Positions 25,467-36,069 of a DNA stretch of 64,000 nucleotides are shown piece after piece. A program made the position numbers and the translations under genes. The stretch lies in NCBI GenBank assembly GCA_001051155.2, contig JYIP02000008.1, forward strand, positions 1,612,001 to 1,676,000. Direction: 5' to 3'. The notes beneath the pieces were generated by a model. The model was not told the origin of the DNA. It was given only the letters and a program-made list of their open reading frames with translations, and searched no databases. Source of the stretch: Chrysoporthe austroafricana (taxonomy: Eukaryota; Ascomycota; Sordariomycetes; Diaporthales; Cryphonectriaceae). The first letter of the stretch is position 1, and each line of letters starts with the position of its first letter.

Positions 25467-27060
25467 TTCCTTTTTTGGGAAACCGCATGCCTGCCTATAT
25501 TACTACCCGCCCGCTCGCTCTTCGTTTGCCCACTCATACTTCCCACTTCCCGTTTTCTATTTTCCTATTTCCAATTTCTAGTACTTCTTTTCAAGTTTTC
25601 TCGATTTTCTGTTTTTTCTTTTCTAGGTTCTTATTAATTGCCGATACTTAGATTTCAGTAAAAACCGCTTTTTCGTATCTCGGAAATATCCCCGAATATT
25701 TCGAGATATATAGGAATGGGATTTTCCTACCGGGAAGCCTTCTTTACTATTAATCCTATTAAATGCAGTCTTATACTTAAATTCAAAAGTAATATAGTAA
25801 TATATATACGCAAAAAATCAATTTATAAAAAGGATATAGCCTTTATAGAACTGGATAATGTAATTTTACTTGTAATCGTTAATTTCCGAATTATCGCTTG
25901 CTGCAATTAAAAGCTTAAGCTTTACGTTTTTTTCCCAATTCGTTCCTGTACTGCTTGTAGTTTTTGAGCTTTGCAAGATATTCTTTCAGTTCTTATAACC
26001 TTCTTGCTCAGAATACAAATACCAAGCTGCTGCTTAAGCTTACGAATATAAGTATGCAAGGAATATTTAAAAGAAATAATGCTGGGTTAGGGCGCGGGTT
26101 TTTCGATTTTGATAAGAACTCGTTCCAGACTTTCCTATACGAACCAGAAAAAGAGCTAAAAGCTTCTGAGCTTATTTTAAGCGATATTATAAAAACGAGA
26201 AAGAAGCTTTGCCGATAATAGAATATATAAGTATATTTATTCCTTTACGAAATAGATTAAATGCTTATTTGGGACAGGTTTTAATATGGCAAAACAGGTA
26301 CTTAATATCGAGCATAGGAAAGAATAAATAAGTATATTAAGATAGAAATCTATCTTTTATAAAAAAGAGTGAAAATGGCTATATAATGCTTAGCCAGAAA
26401 TATATAAAGCATAGGAATGCCAGAGTTAGAGTACTAGTTGCTTTACTTTTCCATATATCCCCTACCTGATTGGTTAAGTATTTAGAGAAAAGGTAAGGCA
26501 TTTTCTTAATATTTCCTTAATAAATGCTTTTACTCTTTTTCAGAACTTTCTTTTACCAAATAATAATAACAATTCATTACAGAATAGCCGTTTAGCAGCT
26601 GCTTTAATCAAAAATAGATTATTAGAATAACTTTATTATCGTATTTAATAAGTCAAATAGCCTATCTGATATTCCTGCCGCTATTGCAATATCGTACGAC
26701 AAGCCTTTTCTTTCTCTTTTTATTACCCTTTATTATTCAGTTTTTAAAGATTATAATCAATCTGATTATAATATGCCTGATATAAGCGTATCGGATAAGC
26801 TAAATAAAGATCCTATAACGCTTATTTCTAATATTATAAACAATATGCTTTTAATAAATAAAAATAATGCATGCTGCTTTAAGCAATTTCGCGCTTAAAA
26901 TATTATTGACAATTTAGTTAATGCTTTTTCCGTAGCTCTTTTTAGCCGAATAAGCGTATATAATAATTTTAATTATACTAGAATAATAACCTAGTAAATA
27001 AGGCTAAGGAATTCAATACGATTATTAGGATTTCCAATAATAAAAGGAAACTGGAAAATA
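25467..27060. other. AT-rich, RIP-like sequence, element not identified
   Basis: Base composition falls sharply just past the tRNA. Many TAA/TAG stops occur in all frames, and open pieces such as 25,964-26,218 give no recognisable domain. It probably includes upstream parts (gag, protease or RT) of the element whose integrase follows, but I could not place a catalytic motif here. Confidence 0.4.
25471..25476 (+). terminator. Pol III terminator of the tRNA gene
   Basis: Six T residues start five bases after the tRNA discriminator base, the standard RNA polymerase III stop signal. Confidence 0.8.
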
Positions 27061-28060
27061 TAATAATGGAAGAACAGAATAAATATATCAAAAATATATA
27101 TAGTGCACCCGTATACGGATATTAAAGAATTAGAGCTATATATAAAAGAATTAAGAAATATTAGAATTTTCCAAGTTTCAGGAAAAGAATTGAAAATATC
27201 TTACGGGAATGCAATAGCTGCAAGAAAAATAAAATCGAATATTATAAGCCCTATAGATTGCTCTAATTATTTCCTGTTCCAGAAGCGGTTTAGCAATCTA
27301 TTAGCTAGGATTTTATTACGAAACTACTTTTTTTACGAGAACTTTTAATTAAAATATAATATAATAGCATTTTAATAGTAATTTGCAAACTAAATAAGTA
27401 TGCTTATTTCCTCCCTTATAAGGAAAGCAGTATAGCGGAAGATTTCGCATATACGTTTTTCAGAACGGTTATAGCCAATTATAATATGCTTAAAGAAATT
27501 ATTTCCAATAAAAATAGGAAGTTTATATCAAATTTCTGGATTTCGCTTATAAAGCTATTCGGAATATAATAAAAGATATTTATAATATTCTACCCGCAAA
27601 TAAATAAATAAACAGAACGAACAAACTAGATTATCAAATAATATTTACAATATTACGTAAATTACGAACAGAATAATTGGGTTAACTTACTATTATTAGC
27701 ATAATTCGTATATAATAGCGCAAATATAAGCATAATGAAAAAATTACTATTTTACGCATTCTATAATTATAACCCGATAGCTTATTACAATAAATTATTA
27801 GGAACGAATGCAAAAGCAGCAGAAAAACGAATTAAAAAGATTAAGAAAATTCAAGAAGAATTTCAGAAAAAGCTAAAATTTATACAAGAAAGAATAACAA
27901 AATACGCTAACTCTAAAAGGATTAAAAGACCAATCTTGCAAAAAAGGAATAAAATCTACTTTATTCGATAAAAAGAGTATATCAAAACGATAAAACCCTT
28001 TTATTCGCTAAACTATAAAAACTTTAATATTATAAACTAATATACAAAACCAAAACGCGG
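27060..28060 (+). pseudogene. Integrase relic of a Ty3/Gypsy retrotransposon
   Basis: Read across stops, the translation follows the order of a Gypsy integrase: a degraded zinc-finger region, then EIISNKNRKFISNFWISL near 27,497-27,550, which aligns with the family pattern SDRDxxFTSxFWxxL. Next come FYPQINK and TERTN, matching YHPQTDGQTERTNQ, and after about 27,735 the C-terminal part with KIQEEFQKKLKFIQERITKY. The aspartates of the SDRD motif have become Asn (GAT to AAT), as expected from RIP. The reading ends abruptly at the LTR that begins near 28,067, before any chromodomain, so the element was probably truncated or split by that insertion. Confidence 0.75.
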
Positions 28061-28066
28061 CATCAA

Positions 28067-28454
28067 AATTATAACCCACTTGGTATTAAGGTTGGCTACG
28101 GACCCAACTACGTGCTTATATAAACCAGGGTTAAGAACAGGGACCGACAGGACCGCTATCGGTCCTACCGATACGACTATAGACCGATACGTTCGATATC
28201 GGTCCTACTAGTCCAGAATTGAAAAGCGGGATATATAAGGACCAGATATTTACCAGATAGACGATAATAGCTTTTCAGTTATCAATCTAAATATCAATTA
28301 TACCCTATTATTGATAATTGCCCAAGACTTATAAATATTGCGATATTCAGTAAATCGTATTCCGATATTCAAAGCATATACTTAATACCGCTCTTGCTAG
28401 TATAAACCTTTTAACTTTATAGCATATTTCAGGATTGCTGCAGCATTTATAATA
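28067..28454 (+). repeat. LTR of element B, copy 1 (diverged)
   Basis: Aligns along its length with the LTR at 63,097-63,565: shared blocks include TATATAAACCAGGGTT-like sequence, the TATCGGTCCT motifs (28,157-28,166 and 28,197-28,206), CTTTTCAGTTATCAATCTAAA and the end TTTATAATATTTTGACA. The 5' end is diverged from the TGTTAT terminus of the other copy, so the left border is approximate. Confidence 0.7.
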
Positions 28455-29730
28455 TTTTGACAACTCTTATTTAAGAACGGTTTAGTATATTCCCTTTGAA
28501 TAATACCGGAATACGATAGCGCTCTAGATTCCGTTTTCTTCCAATAACCAAGCCTTTCAGGAAAGAAACCCGGTTATCCTTATTAACGAACAATTCCAGG
28601 AACAAAATATAGCCTTGTACTAACAGCTCGAAAAAGTCAAAAACGAAATTTTCCGCCTTAATGCCTTTTAGCAAGCCAAAGCTTTCAAGCTTGACAAGCC
28701 CGGGCCTTATAAAGGCATTTGCGAAGATTTCTAAGCCTTCTTAACCCAATTTAAAGCTTATTTCAAGTATTATAGCACTCAATTCAGGATTATTTATAAC
28801 AAAATCGATTTCGCGGAAAGCCGATTCGAAAGAATAGCGTTCCAGTAATAAAAGCTTACTTTTCGTAATTATTTGGATAACGATAACGCATTCCGTTCCG
28901 AAAATACTAAACGTATTTTCTAATACTATTCCAATTTCGAAAAAGCCCTTACTAAAATTTTCGGAAACCCGGACAAGCGACGTATTGCGATACGGCAATT
29001 GGAAGCATTTCGGCAAATAGGATTAGCGGCAAACTATACGGCCAAATTCAAACAAATTATTATTTATCTCGATTATAAAAACGAACCTCTTATAAATGCT
29101 TATTATGCAAAACTTAAAGAAGAAGTTAAAGACAAGCTTTATAAGGAAAACCGACCCGAAAAACTTAGCGAATTCATTAATAAAGCCGTTCGCATTAATA
29201 ACCGATTTTATAAGCGAAAACAATAACGATAGAGGAACTATAATAATATTTTTCAATATTAACCCAATTCTGGAAAGCGTAAGTTCCAATACGGCAACCG
29301 GAATAATATAGCTTATTCGGGTATAATATATGCCAGATTTATAAAACTAAATGCTTTTATATAAGAATAACGTAAAGGAATTACTTATTATAATTATAGC
29401 AAAAAGGGATATATAGCCTGTAATTGCTATTAAGAAAAAAAGAAATGAGAATGGAAATTAATCCCGGAAAGACAAATCAGTATCGTTTAGTAATAAGAAC
29501 CCAATTAGCTAAGCAATAATATTCTATCGGAATAAGCAGCAGACCTTAATTATAATAGCATAAGCTAAATAACCTGCTATTAAAATTATTACTTATTATA
29601 CTTTTCGATAAAAGAAAGCTTAGGATAATTCTTACGCAAGCCTAAAAGATAAAAACAATTTGCTATAAAGAAAAAAGGCTTTCTTTACGATATGGCTATA
29701 AATAATAGCAATTCAGATTGCTATTAGAGT
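28455..29730 (+). pseudogene. gag relic of LTR element B, copy 1
   Basis: Starts right after the LTR. The reading contains DKPGPYKGI, FKAYFKYYSTQFRIIYNKID and FERIAFQ, the same series as in the copy at 63.6-64.0 kb, then a gag-like helical part (GLAANYTAKFKQIIIYLDYK, 28,999-29,226). A zinc-knuckle relic at 29,386-29,427 fits CX2CX4HX4C, but the first two Cys and the His are Tyr. All such changes are C:G to T:A. Pol of this element is not seen downstream; sequence changes character near 29,730. Confidence 0.75.
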
Positions 29731-30399
29731 ATTGGTAATAGTGGTTGTGCGCCTCAAAATAGCATGGTATATTGTAAGATCATGCGCTGGTTCCACCTTA
29801 CTATATTGGTGCCTTAAGTAGGAACTTTTTTCCTGGCTGACCGCTTTCCACTCTTAAGTTAACCGCTTTCCTAGCTTAGCGCTTTTATTTTTGGCTAAGC
29901 GCTTGCGCTTGCATGCATATCAAGCGCTTGCTAATCGCTTAAATACTTAAAGACCAATTACTCCCAGCTTTTATTCTAAGTCCTTGCTTTACTCTTTTCT
30001 TTTCGTATATTTCTTATCTTCTTTACGCTTTTATAACTCTTTATCTCTGATTTCGTTATTATTTACTCTAATAGACTATCCCTGGAAAGCGCGATAGCGC
30101 GCTGGTTTCCGGTATTCTGCTTCCCCAAATATCCGAGCCAATATAGCCGATATTGCTAATATGGACTTCTATAAGCAGAAAATCCAAGCATATACGGCTC
30201 AAAGCCCTATTAAACCTTATCGTAGCAAGGCTGCTCAAAAGGCTATTGCTATTAAGCTCAAAGCATAAACAATATAAGCTCCTGACTTAAAGTTATATAA
30301 GATTTGTACTAAATTATAATAAGTTTATATAGAGAATATGCTATAACCTATTATAGATTTTTGCCAAGTATGAAATTCTTATTTTCAAGGCATATCTGT
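29731..30399 (+). promoter_or_regulatory. Less AT-rich leader before the DUF3435 relic, with repeated AAGCGCTT
   Basis: This segment follows the end of the gag relic and precedes the recombinase core. It has a higher GC level than its surroundings and several copies of AGCGCTT/AAGCGCTTG between about 29,876 and 29,941. It may be the 5' end and promoter of the recombinase element, or remains of another LTR. An ATG at 30,161 opens a frame with scattered stops that may encode the N-terminus of the recombinase in a shifted frame. Confidence 0.4.
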
Positions 30400-32290
30400 A
30401 TTAGCGATTGAAAAGATCCCGTATTAAAAAGCATTTAGCTATTAAGATATACTGGAAAGCGTTATCGATATTATATAATAATCAGATATATTACTGGATA
30501 AGTAATGATATACTATTCGATATGAGAAATGTAAGTTTGAAAAATATCTTTTTATATTATTTAGATATTTATGTAATTCTAATGGATTCGATAAGATTTC
30601 AGTTTTAAGTTCTGTTTCGATATTTTAAAGAAAAATAAAGCCGGATTTTTTATCGAAAATCTTAATATCCTTCTATACTATTTATAAGTATACGATAATA
30701 AAACTATCCTATATAAGCGATTCTGCATATAAATAGCTTCGATTCTTATAGTAGTTAGGGCAATATTGACGCAACTTAACATTTTGATTAGCAATATGCT
30801 TTACAAACATATCGAGTTTCAGATTTTCCTACTTAGCAAACCGAGATTGCAATCGCATATCGGATTAGTCCTAAACTTGAAATATATTAAAACGAAAACA
30901 AGGAATCGAATAATTTTTGAATTCTATAAAAAGCAAATACTACTATATAATCCTATTATATATTTGCTAAGCTTAGCTTTTGCAGATAATGCTTTCTTTA
31001 ATAATATTAAGAGTATAAGCAGCTTGTATCAAATAATAATATCCCAGTATACTGATTGCATTCGTTTTCTCTGGAAACCGGAATAACGTAACCGGCCGAT
31101 CTTTCGGGATATTGAAATAACTGCATACGGTAAGGCAATTAGCGCAACCAAGCCTCTGCCTTATCAAAAAGCAAGGCAGATTCTTTTATGCTTGGGAAAG
31201 GCGATAGGATATGCTAAAAGTTTCGAGTTTTATAACTTCTGATAAAGCTCAAGCAGGATACTTAACGGTAAAATCTTATCTATATTTCTATCGACTTATA
31301 ACGCTAATATAATTATAGAAGCTTTAACCCTAAAAGAAAGAAGTAAAGCTATAGGCTATTATACTAGCAACTCGAATACTTTCCTGAACTATTATTTTCC
31401 CGATTTCATTAATGCCGATTATTAAAATATTATTTTCGGAAGCGAGCTATAGAAAGATTTGCTCTACTGTATAAATTGCTTATATCGGCATAATAACGCA
31501 TTTAAAGAGCTTATTCGAGAGCAGGCTGAAAAAGTTTATTCAGACCCTATACTTATATCTTACCGAAAAGAATATATAGCCTATCTAGCTGCAATTAAAA
31601 AAAAATACGGGATTCGGGTTCGAGCAGCAAGTACGGAACTCGATTAGGAATATAGCCAATATAATAAGCTAATTATTGCAAAAACGGGCTAGCTAAAGAA
31701 AGAACGGCTTGCGCAAGCTATTAGAGATTTCTATAAGTCTATATATTTTATAGAAATAGAATATTAGCTTAAAGGATAAGACCTTTCGGTCAGCTTCTAA
31801 TCTCTTGTCGAATACGAGCTCTCAGAACGGTATAGGGTTGCAGAAATCTTTATTTACGAAAGCTAATAAACTTCCGAAATAAAATTAGACGAACGGCAAG
31901 TTAAGCTAATTAATGCGTTAAAGAATCTTTATATACGCAAAGAAAGCGGCTGGCATACGAAAGCCAATGCTAAGTTTTCCCGGTTTTGCAAGCCTAAGCA
32001 GATAATCCCGTTTGCAATCTTTCTTTCTAGTCCGAAATGCATTTCGTACTTTTCAATACCGAATTACAAATTCTTCTATACTTTTTGCAAATAGAGCAAT
32101 TAAGCAATCAGTTCTAATTAGCAAAAGAAGGAATACCGGATCGATAAACTAGCAAAGCATTAGGATAGCGTTTACTGTACTATTTTCCATTCGACAAACT
32201 TCGATTGTCTTTACGAAAGCTGCTATGCTATTTTCAGCAAAATACCTTTCTCGAAAGATTAAGCCCGGCTTAGTTTCGGCAATTATATAT
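30400..32290 (+). pseudogene. Decayed DUF3435 tyrosine recombinase (Starship-captain/Crypton-like family)
   Basis: Site-specific tyrosine recombinases of this family move large fungal elements. One frame runs from about 30,408 to 32,290 with in-frame TAA/TAG/TGA stops. It carries, in family order: KALSILYNNQIYYWISNDI; LYKHIEF (30,800s); TKTRN...NPIIYLLSLAFADNAF (30,890-31,000); RFLWKPE...RPIFRDIE (31,062-31,120); TKPLPYQKAR (31,150); the box-I region, where the conserved Arg pair reads TGATAA (about 31,240); ALTLKERSKAIGYY with YYFPDFINAD (31,325-31,423); then KVYSDPILISYRKEYIAYL and a C-terminal Cys/His part (31,980-32,290). Stops replace Gln/Arg codons. I assign the family from recalled conserved blocks. 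Whether it headed a Starship or a small Crypton-like element cannot be told. Confidence 0.75.
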
Positions 32291-33715
32291 ATATTATATA
32301 TAATATCCTACTTCTAGCTTTATAGAACCCAATAGCTAGATATAGCCGTATCTGAATCTTTATACGCTAATTAGGATATGGAAGTTTCTTAAGCTTAAAG
32401 TAAAGCTGTCCGGATTAATCGAAAGGATAGAGAATTACAGGGGCAAGCATAAAGAGGGGTATAACAAGGGCGTTAGCTTTTATAGCATTACATTCTGCTT
32501 CCAAAAGCTATATTTAACCAAATAGCTAGTTATATAGATTTCTTAAAACTATTCTTTCCGTATCGTTTTAAATACTTTCCATATAATGCTTAATTAATTA
32601 ATAGAATAAATTATAACGGGAAAAAGGACTTATATTAAGGCCTTAATTTGAAATATTTCCTCGTTCAAGCGATTAGATATACGATCGGCGCTTAAAAAGC
32701 TCCGATTTTTCAGATAAATCTTACGTATTTCTATTATTACAGATATTATAAATACTTTACTCGTATATAAAGCAATCCGATTAGTAATAGAGAAAGAAAT
32801 ACAAAATCCTGCCTCTTTTAAATTAGCTTGAAATAATGCTTCTATTATAAGCTATAAAAATTCCTTGAATTTCTTATTAACCTAGTTTTACCAAATTCCG
32901 CTATTATCGAAAAAATAGCAGAGCTTAGCGATTTCAAGAATACCATTAAATCGGAATATTCGCTAAGCCTTTTCAATAAACTTATAGGGTAATAATTTGA
33001 AATTGCTAGTCCTAAGATAGCTGCGAAGTCCGTAAATCTATATAAAGTCTTATATTTCGTCCTTTATTGGGATATAGCTATTTATCGGGAATAATAGTAT
33101 AATCCTGAAATTATTATATTATCTGTTAAACGAATACTTATTATAATAATCCATTGCAATTACAATAGCCTTATAGTTGAAAAAGGCAATATTATAAGCT
33201 TATAATAAGCTGCTAATATTATAACCGAAAATAGCTTTGCTTCTTAAGCCTTGCAAATATTTAGCATAATTCGCATCTAAATTTAAGGAATATAAGCAGA
33301 ATAGAAAGAGTAATAATTTTTCTGTCGCAATCCTTATAAATGTAAGCTTAATTTCGAAAAGCAGCAATACTTATATTAATTTTCTGGACAAATCTATCAA
33401 AATACTAGCCTGCAATACTAGATAAATCCGAATAAGGTATAACCCGGTTGGTCTATCCTTGAAATACTGAATTGCGAATGCGAAAACTTAATAGATTTCT
33501 ATCTTTTTATAATATAATTAATCTAATTTCGAAAGTAGAAATCCAGGCTATTTGATATATATTATATAGTTTCTCTAATACTATGCTAATAATTGATTGC
33601 TTAGATAAAATAAAGAAAGATTTTTCTAAAAGTATTAAAGTTTATATAAAGAAGATTGCAAGTTCTGGATTCTAAAGAGCAAATATATAGGATATTTATT
33701 TAAAGCATTTCTTTC
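32291..33715. other. AT-rich RIP-like sequence after the recombinase relic
   Basis: Many stops in every frame. Pieces such as an ENYRGKHKEGYNKG-like reading near 32,430-32,465 are open only over short lengths. No family is recognised. Confidence 0.35.
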
Positions 33716-33890
33716 CGCCCTTTAGTATGCCTTTTAGCACGCCCCTTAGTACGCCTTTTAGTACGCCCTTTAGCACGCCCCTTAATACGCCCTTTAGTAC
33801 GCCCTTTAGCACGCCTTTTAATACGCTTTTTAATATGCCTTTTAGCATGCCCTTTAATATGCCCTTTAGTATATTCCTTAGCATGCTTTT
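33716..33890. repeat. 12-bp minisatellite, about 14 units
   Basis: Tandem units close to GTACGCCCTTTA, degrading to GTATGCC/ATATGCC at both ends by C-to-T changes. As the period is a multiple of three, both strands stay open: the minus frame reads repeated KGVL and the plus frame repeated FSTP. I regard the open frames as a consequence of the repeat. Confidence 0.9.
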
Positions 33891-35558
33891 CAATTTAAAT
33901 ATTTATTTATAAAGTATTATACTTAATATTGGAAAACGTTTTTATAGCAATCAAGAGTTTTTGGATATAAGTTACTATAACTGATTTGCAAAGTTATACC
34001 TATAAGATTGCAAATATTATTGCAAATAGCATTGAAACTAAATCTGTTCTTTTACAGAATTACTTTTTTCAGAAAGGCAGCTATAGCTGCGCTAATAAAC
34101 CTATCCTGCTTATCTCAATAGGCTTCTTTCCCGATAAGAATTTTGTTTTTAGTATATTAATGGGCAATGAATTCTTATTGCTTCCTCTAGATAGTATCGG
34201 CCGATAATACTATTCCTTGAATTTCGAAAACTGCAAGTTAATCTTCCGAAACTTAAGCGGGTTCTATAATAGTATAGGAATAGCAATTATTCTGAATAGC
34301 AAGCCAATTCCATTTCTGTATAGCTACTATTATATTTTATAGGATGCAAATAATGCTATCCGTCTTATCTCTTATATTTAGTTCCAATTCCTTTATTACC
34401 TTTTATTTAGCCTTTACTTTTCCTATAGCATTCTATTTAAAGCATACTTATTTCAAATGAATATAGATAGCTTAAGAAGATATATTACTATCGCGCCTTT
34501 AAAAAAGATTTCAGTCTATATAATAAAATGCTAGCGAAAACTATTTATTTCTGACTTAGTATGCATAGCTAACTTTCAATATATATATTATCTAAAATTC
34601 CTATAGCAAAGCTATATCTAATATCTTCTAGTACGTTATTATCTAAACTTATTTCGGAATATCGATTCCCAAACAATTCTTTATATTTTGGTTATATTAA
34701 AGCATTCTGGCAGATTTCGCCGATTACTTATAATTTATAGCTTCTGAATGCTTTGAAATCGCCCGGCAATGCTTTTCAAGCTTAGACTTTATTTATAAGC
34801 AAGGGTTTATTTACGCAAACTTTAAGCTTAGCGCAATTCTTGCTATGCAATAAGGCAAACGTATCGATATCCGGCTTTGCGATATAGGATTCCGAAATAA
34901 TTTTTTCGTCTGATTACTTTTCTCTATACTAGAATCTAAAGAAGGGTTAAATAATATATAGCAAAGCGATATATAGTCTTTTAATGCAATAATCTTGTAT
35001 ATAAAAGCTAGCATTCCGTAATTCGATAGGCAAAATTATTATTAGCAAGTTTTAATTAGCTAATTTCTGCTAAAGGAAACTGATAATATAATCCGGGTTC
35101 TGAAGGATAATATGCTGCTATTAAATCCCAATAAACGATACCGTATAAGGGAATGCTTGGAATCGCTCTTTGCTGGAAGCATAGCGCTTTGCATAGCGGC
35201 AAATATAAACAGAAATAAGGAAGATAGAAAAAGGGAGAAAGATATAGAGAGGGAAGAAAAATAAGATAAGCTGGCTTATTCTTAAAAACTATTCAAAACT
35301 AGTACAATTAATAGCTTCTTTTTGTTTTCGTACAATTATAAAAGTTCGTTTTCCTGAAATATAAGCTTTTACAAAAGAAAGAAAGACTGCTGCTATATAA
35401 AGCGTTCGCTTTATAAACTAGAGCTTAATTAGTATAGAAAAAGGAAAAGAGTTCCGTTAACGAAATAACTTAATTTTAGTTCTAATTTCCTGGAAACCGG
35501 AAAAGAAAGAGCTATAAAATATAAAAATGCTTTGGCTTTTATGCATTTTTGCCTTAAC
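33891..35558. other. AT-rich sequence with a short open stretch, no family recognised
   Basis: An open plus frame at 33,986-34,207 continues past TAA/TAG stops to about 34,420 (readings such as KPILLISIGFFPDKNFVFSI and GNEFLLLPLDSIGR), so an old coding sequence is likely here, but I do not recognise it. A somewhat purine-rich patch lies at 35,205-35,265. The stretch ends at the 5' LTR of the chromovirus. Confidence 0.4.
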
Positions 35559-35817
35559 TGATAGCAAAACCTATGGACGAGGTGAATTCGTAATGGATTC
35601 GCCTGGTGAATCTATAATGAATCCCCTAGTAAATACGCAGTGAATTCACCAGGTGGATGCCATACCCTCACCGGGGGGCCTATATAATGCCCTGATAGGC
35701 TTTAGCGTAGTCCACTTTCTTGGAAAGGGCATGCTTCATAATATATTTCAGTACGTTCACCATCAACTTTTTCGGAAAAACTATGCTTTATAATATATTT
35801 CAGTACGTTCACTATCA
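35559..35817 (+). repeat. 5' LTR of the chromovirus (259 bp)
   Basis: Begins TGATAGCAAAACC and ends CTATCA, so the termini are the inverted repeat TGATAG/CTATCA. By hand alignment with the 3' LTR I count about 21 differences, all transitions, no indels. Its last third is a diverged tandem duplication around TTCATAATATATTTCAGTA. Two bases after the LTR comes TGGTAGCTACG, in the place expected for a tRNA primer-binding site. Confidence 0.95.
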
Positions 35818-35868
35818 ATTGGTAGCTACGCTTTGCACGCCTTTGCTACGTAATCGGGTTTCGACTAT

Positions 35869-36020
35869 CGGCTCTGTAGAGCAACGGCTCCTATAGGAAT
35901 ATCGGTCCTGTAAGATAACGGCCTCTATAGAAGTATCGGCTCTATAGAGTATCGGCTCCTGTAAGAATATCGGTCCTATAGGATATCGGCTTCTGTAGAG
36001 GTAGCGCTCCTGTAGGAGAC
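35869..36020 (+). repeat. Leader array of nine 16-18-bp near-palindromic units
   Basis: Consecutive units begin CGG and contain a palindromic core such as CTCTATAGAG, TCCTATAGGA or TCCTGTAGGA. Each could fold into a small hairpin. The array lies between the primer-binding position and gag, where packaging or translation signals of retroelements are usually found. Two units contain TATCGGTCCT, also present in the LTR of element B. Confidence 0.85.
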
Positions 36021-36069
36021 ATTACAATCATTTATTGACAATTTATTGCCAATTCACTATAGCAATTAC

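Noticed and set aside
33716..33890. CRISPR-like array
   Set aside because: Units are contiguous 12-mers without spacers, in a eukaryotic genome.
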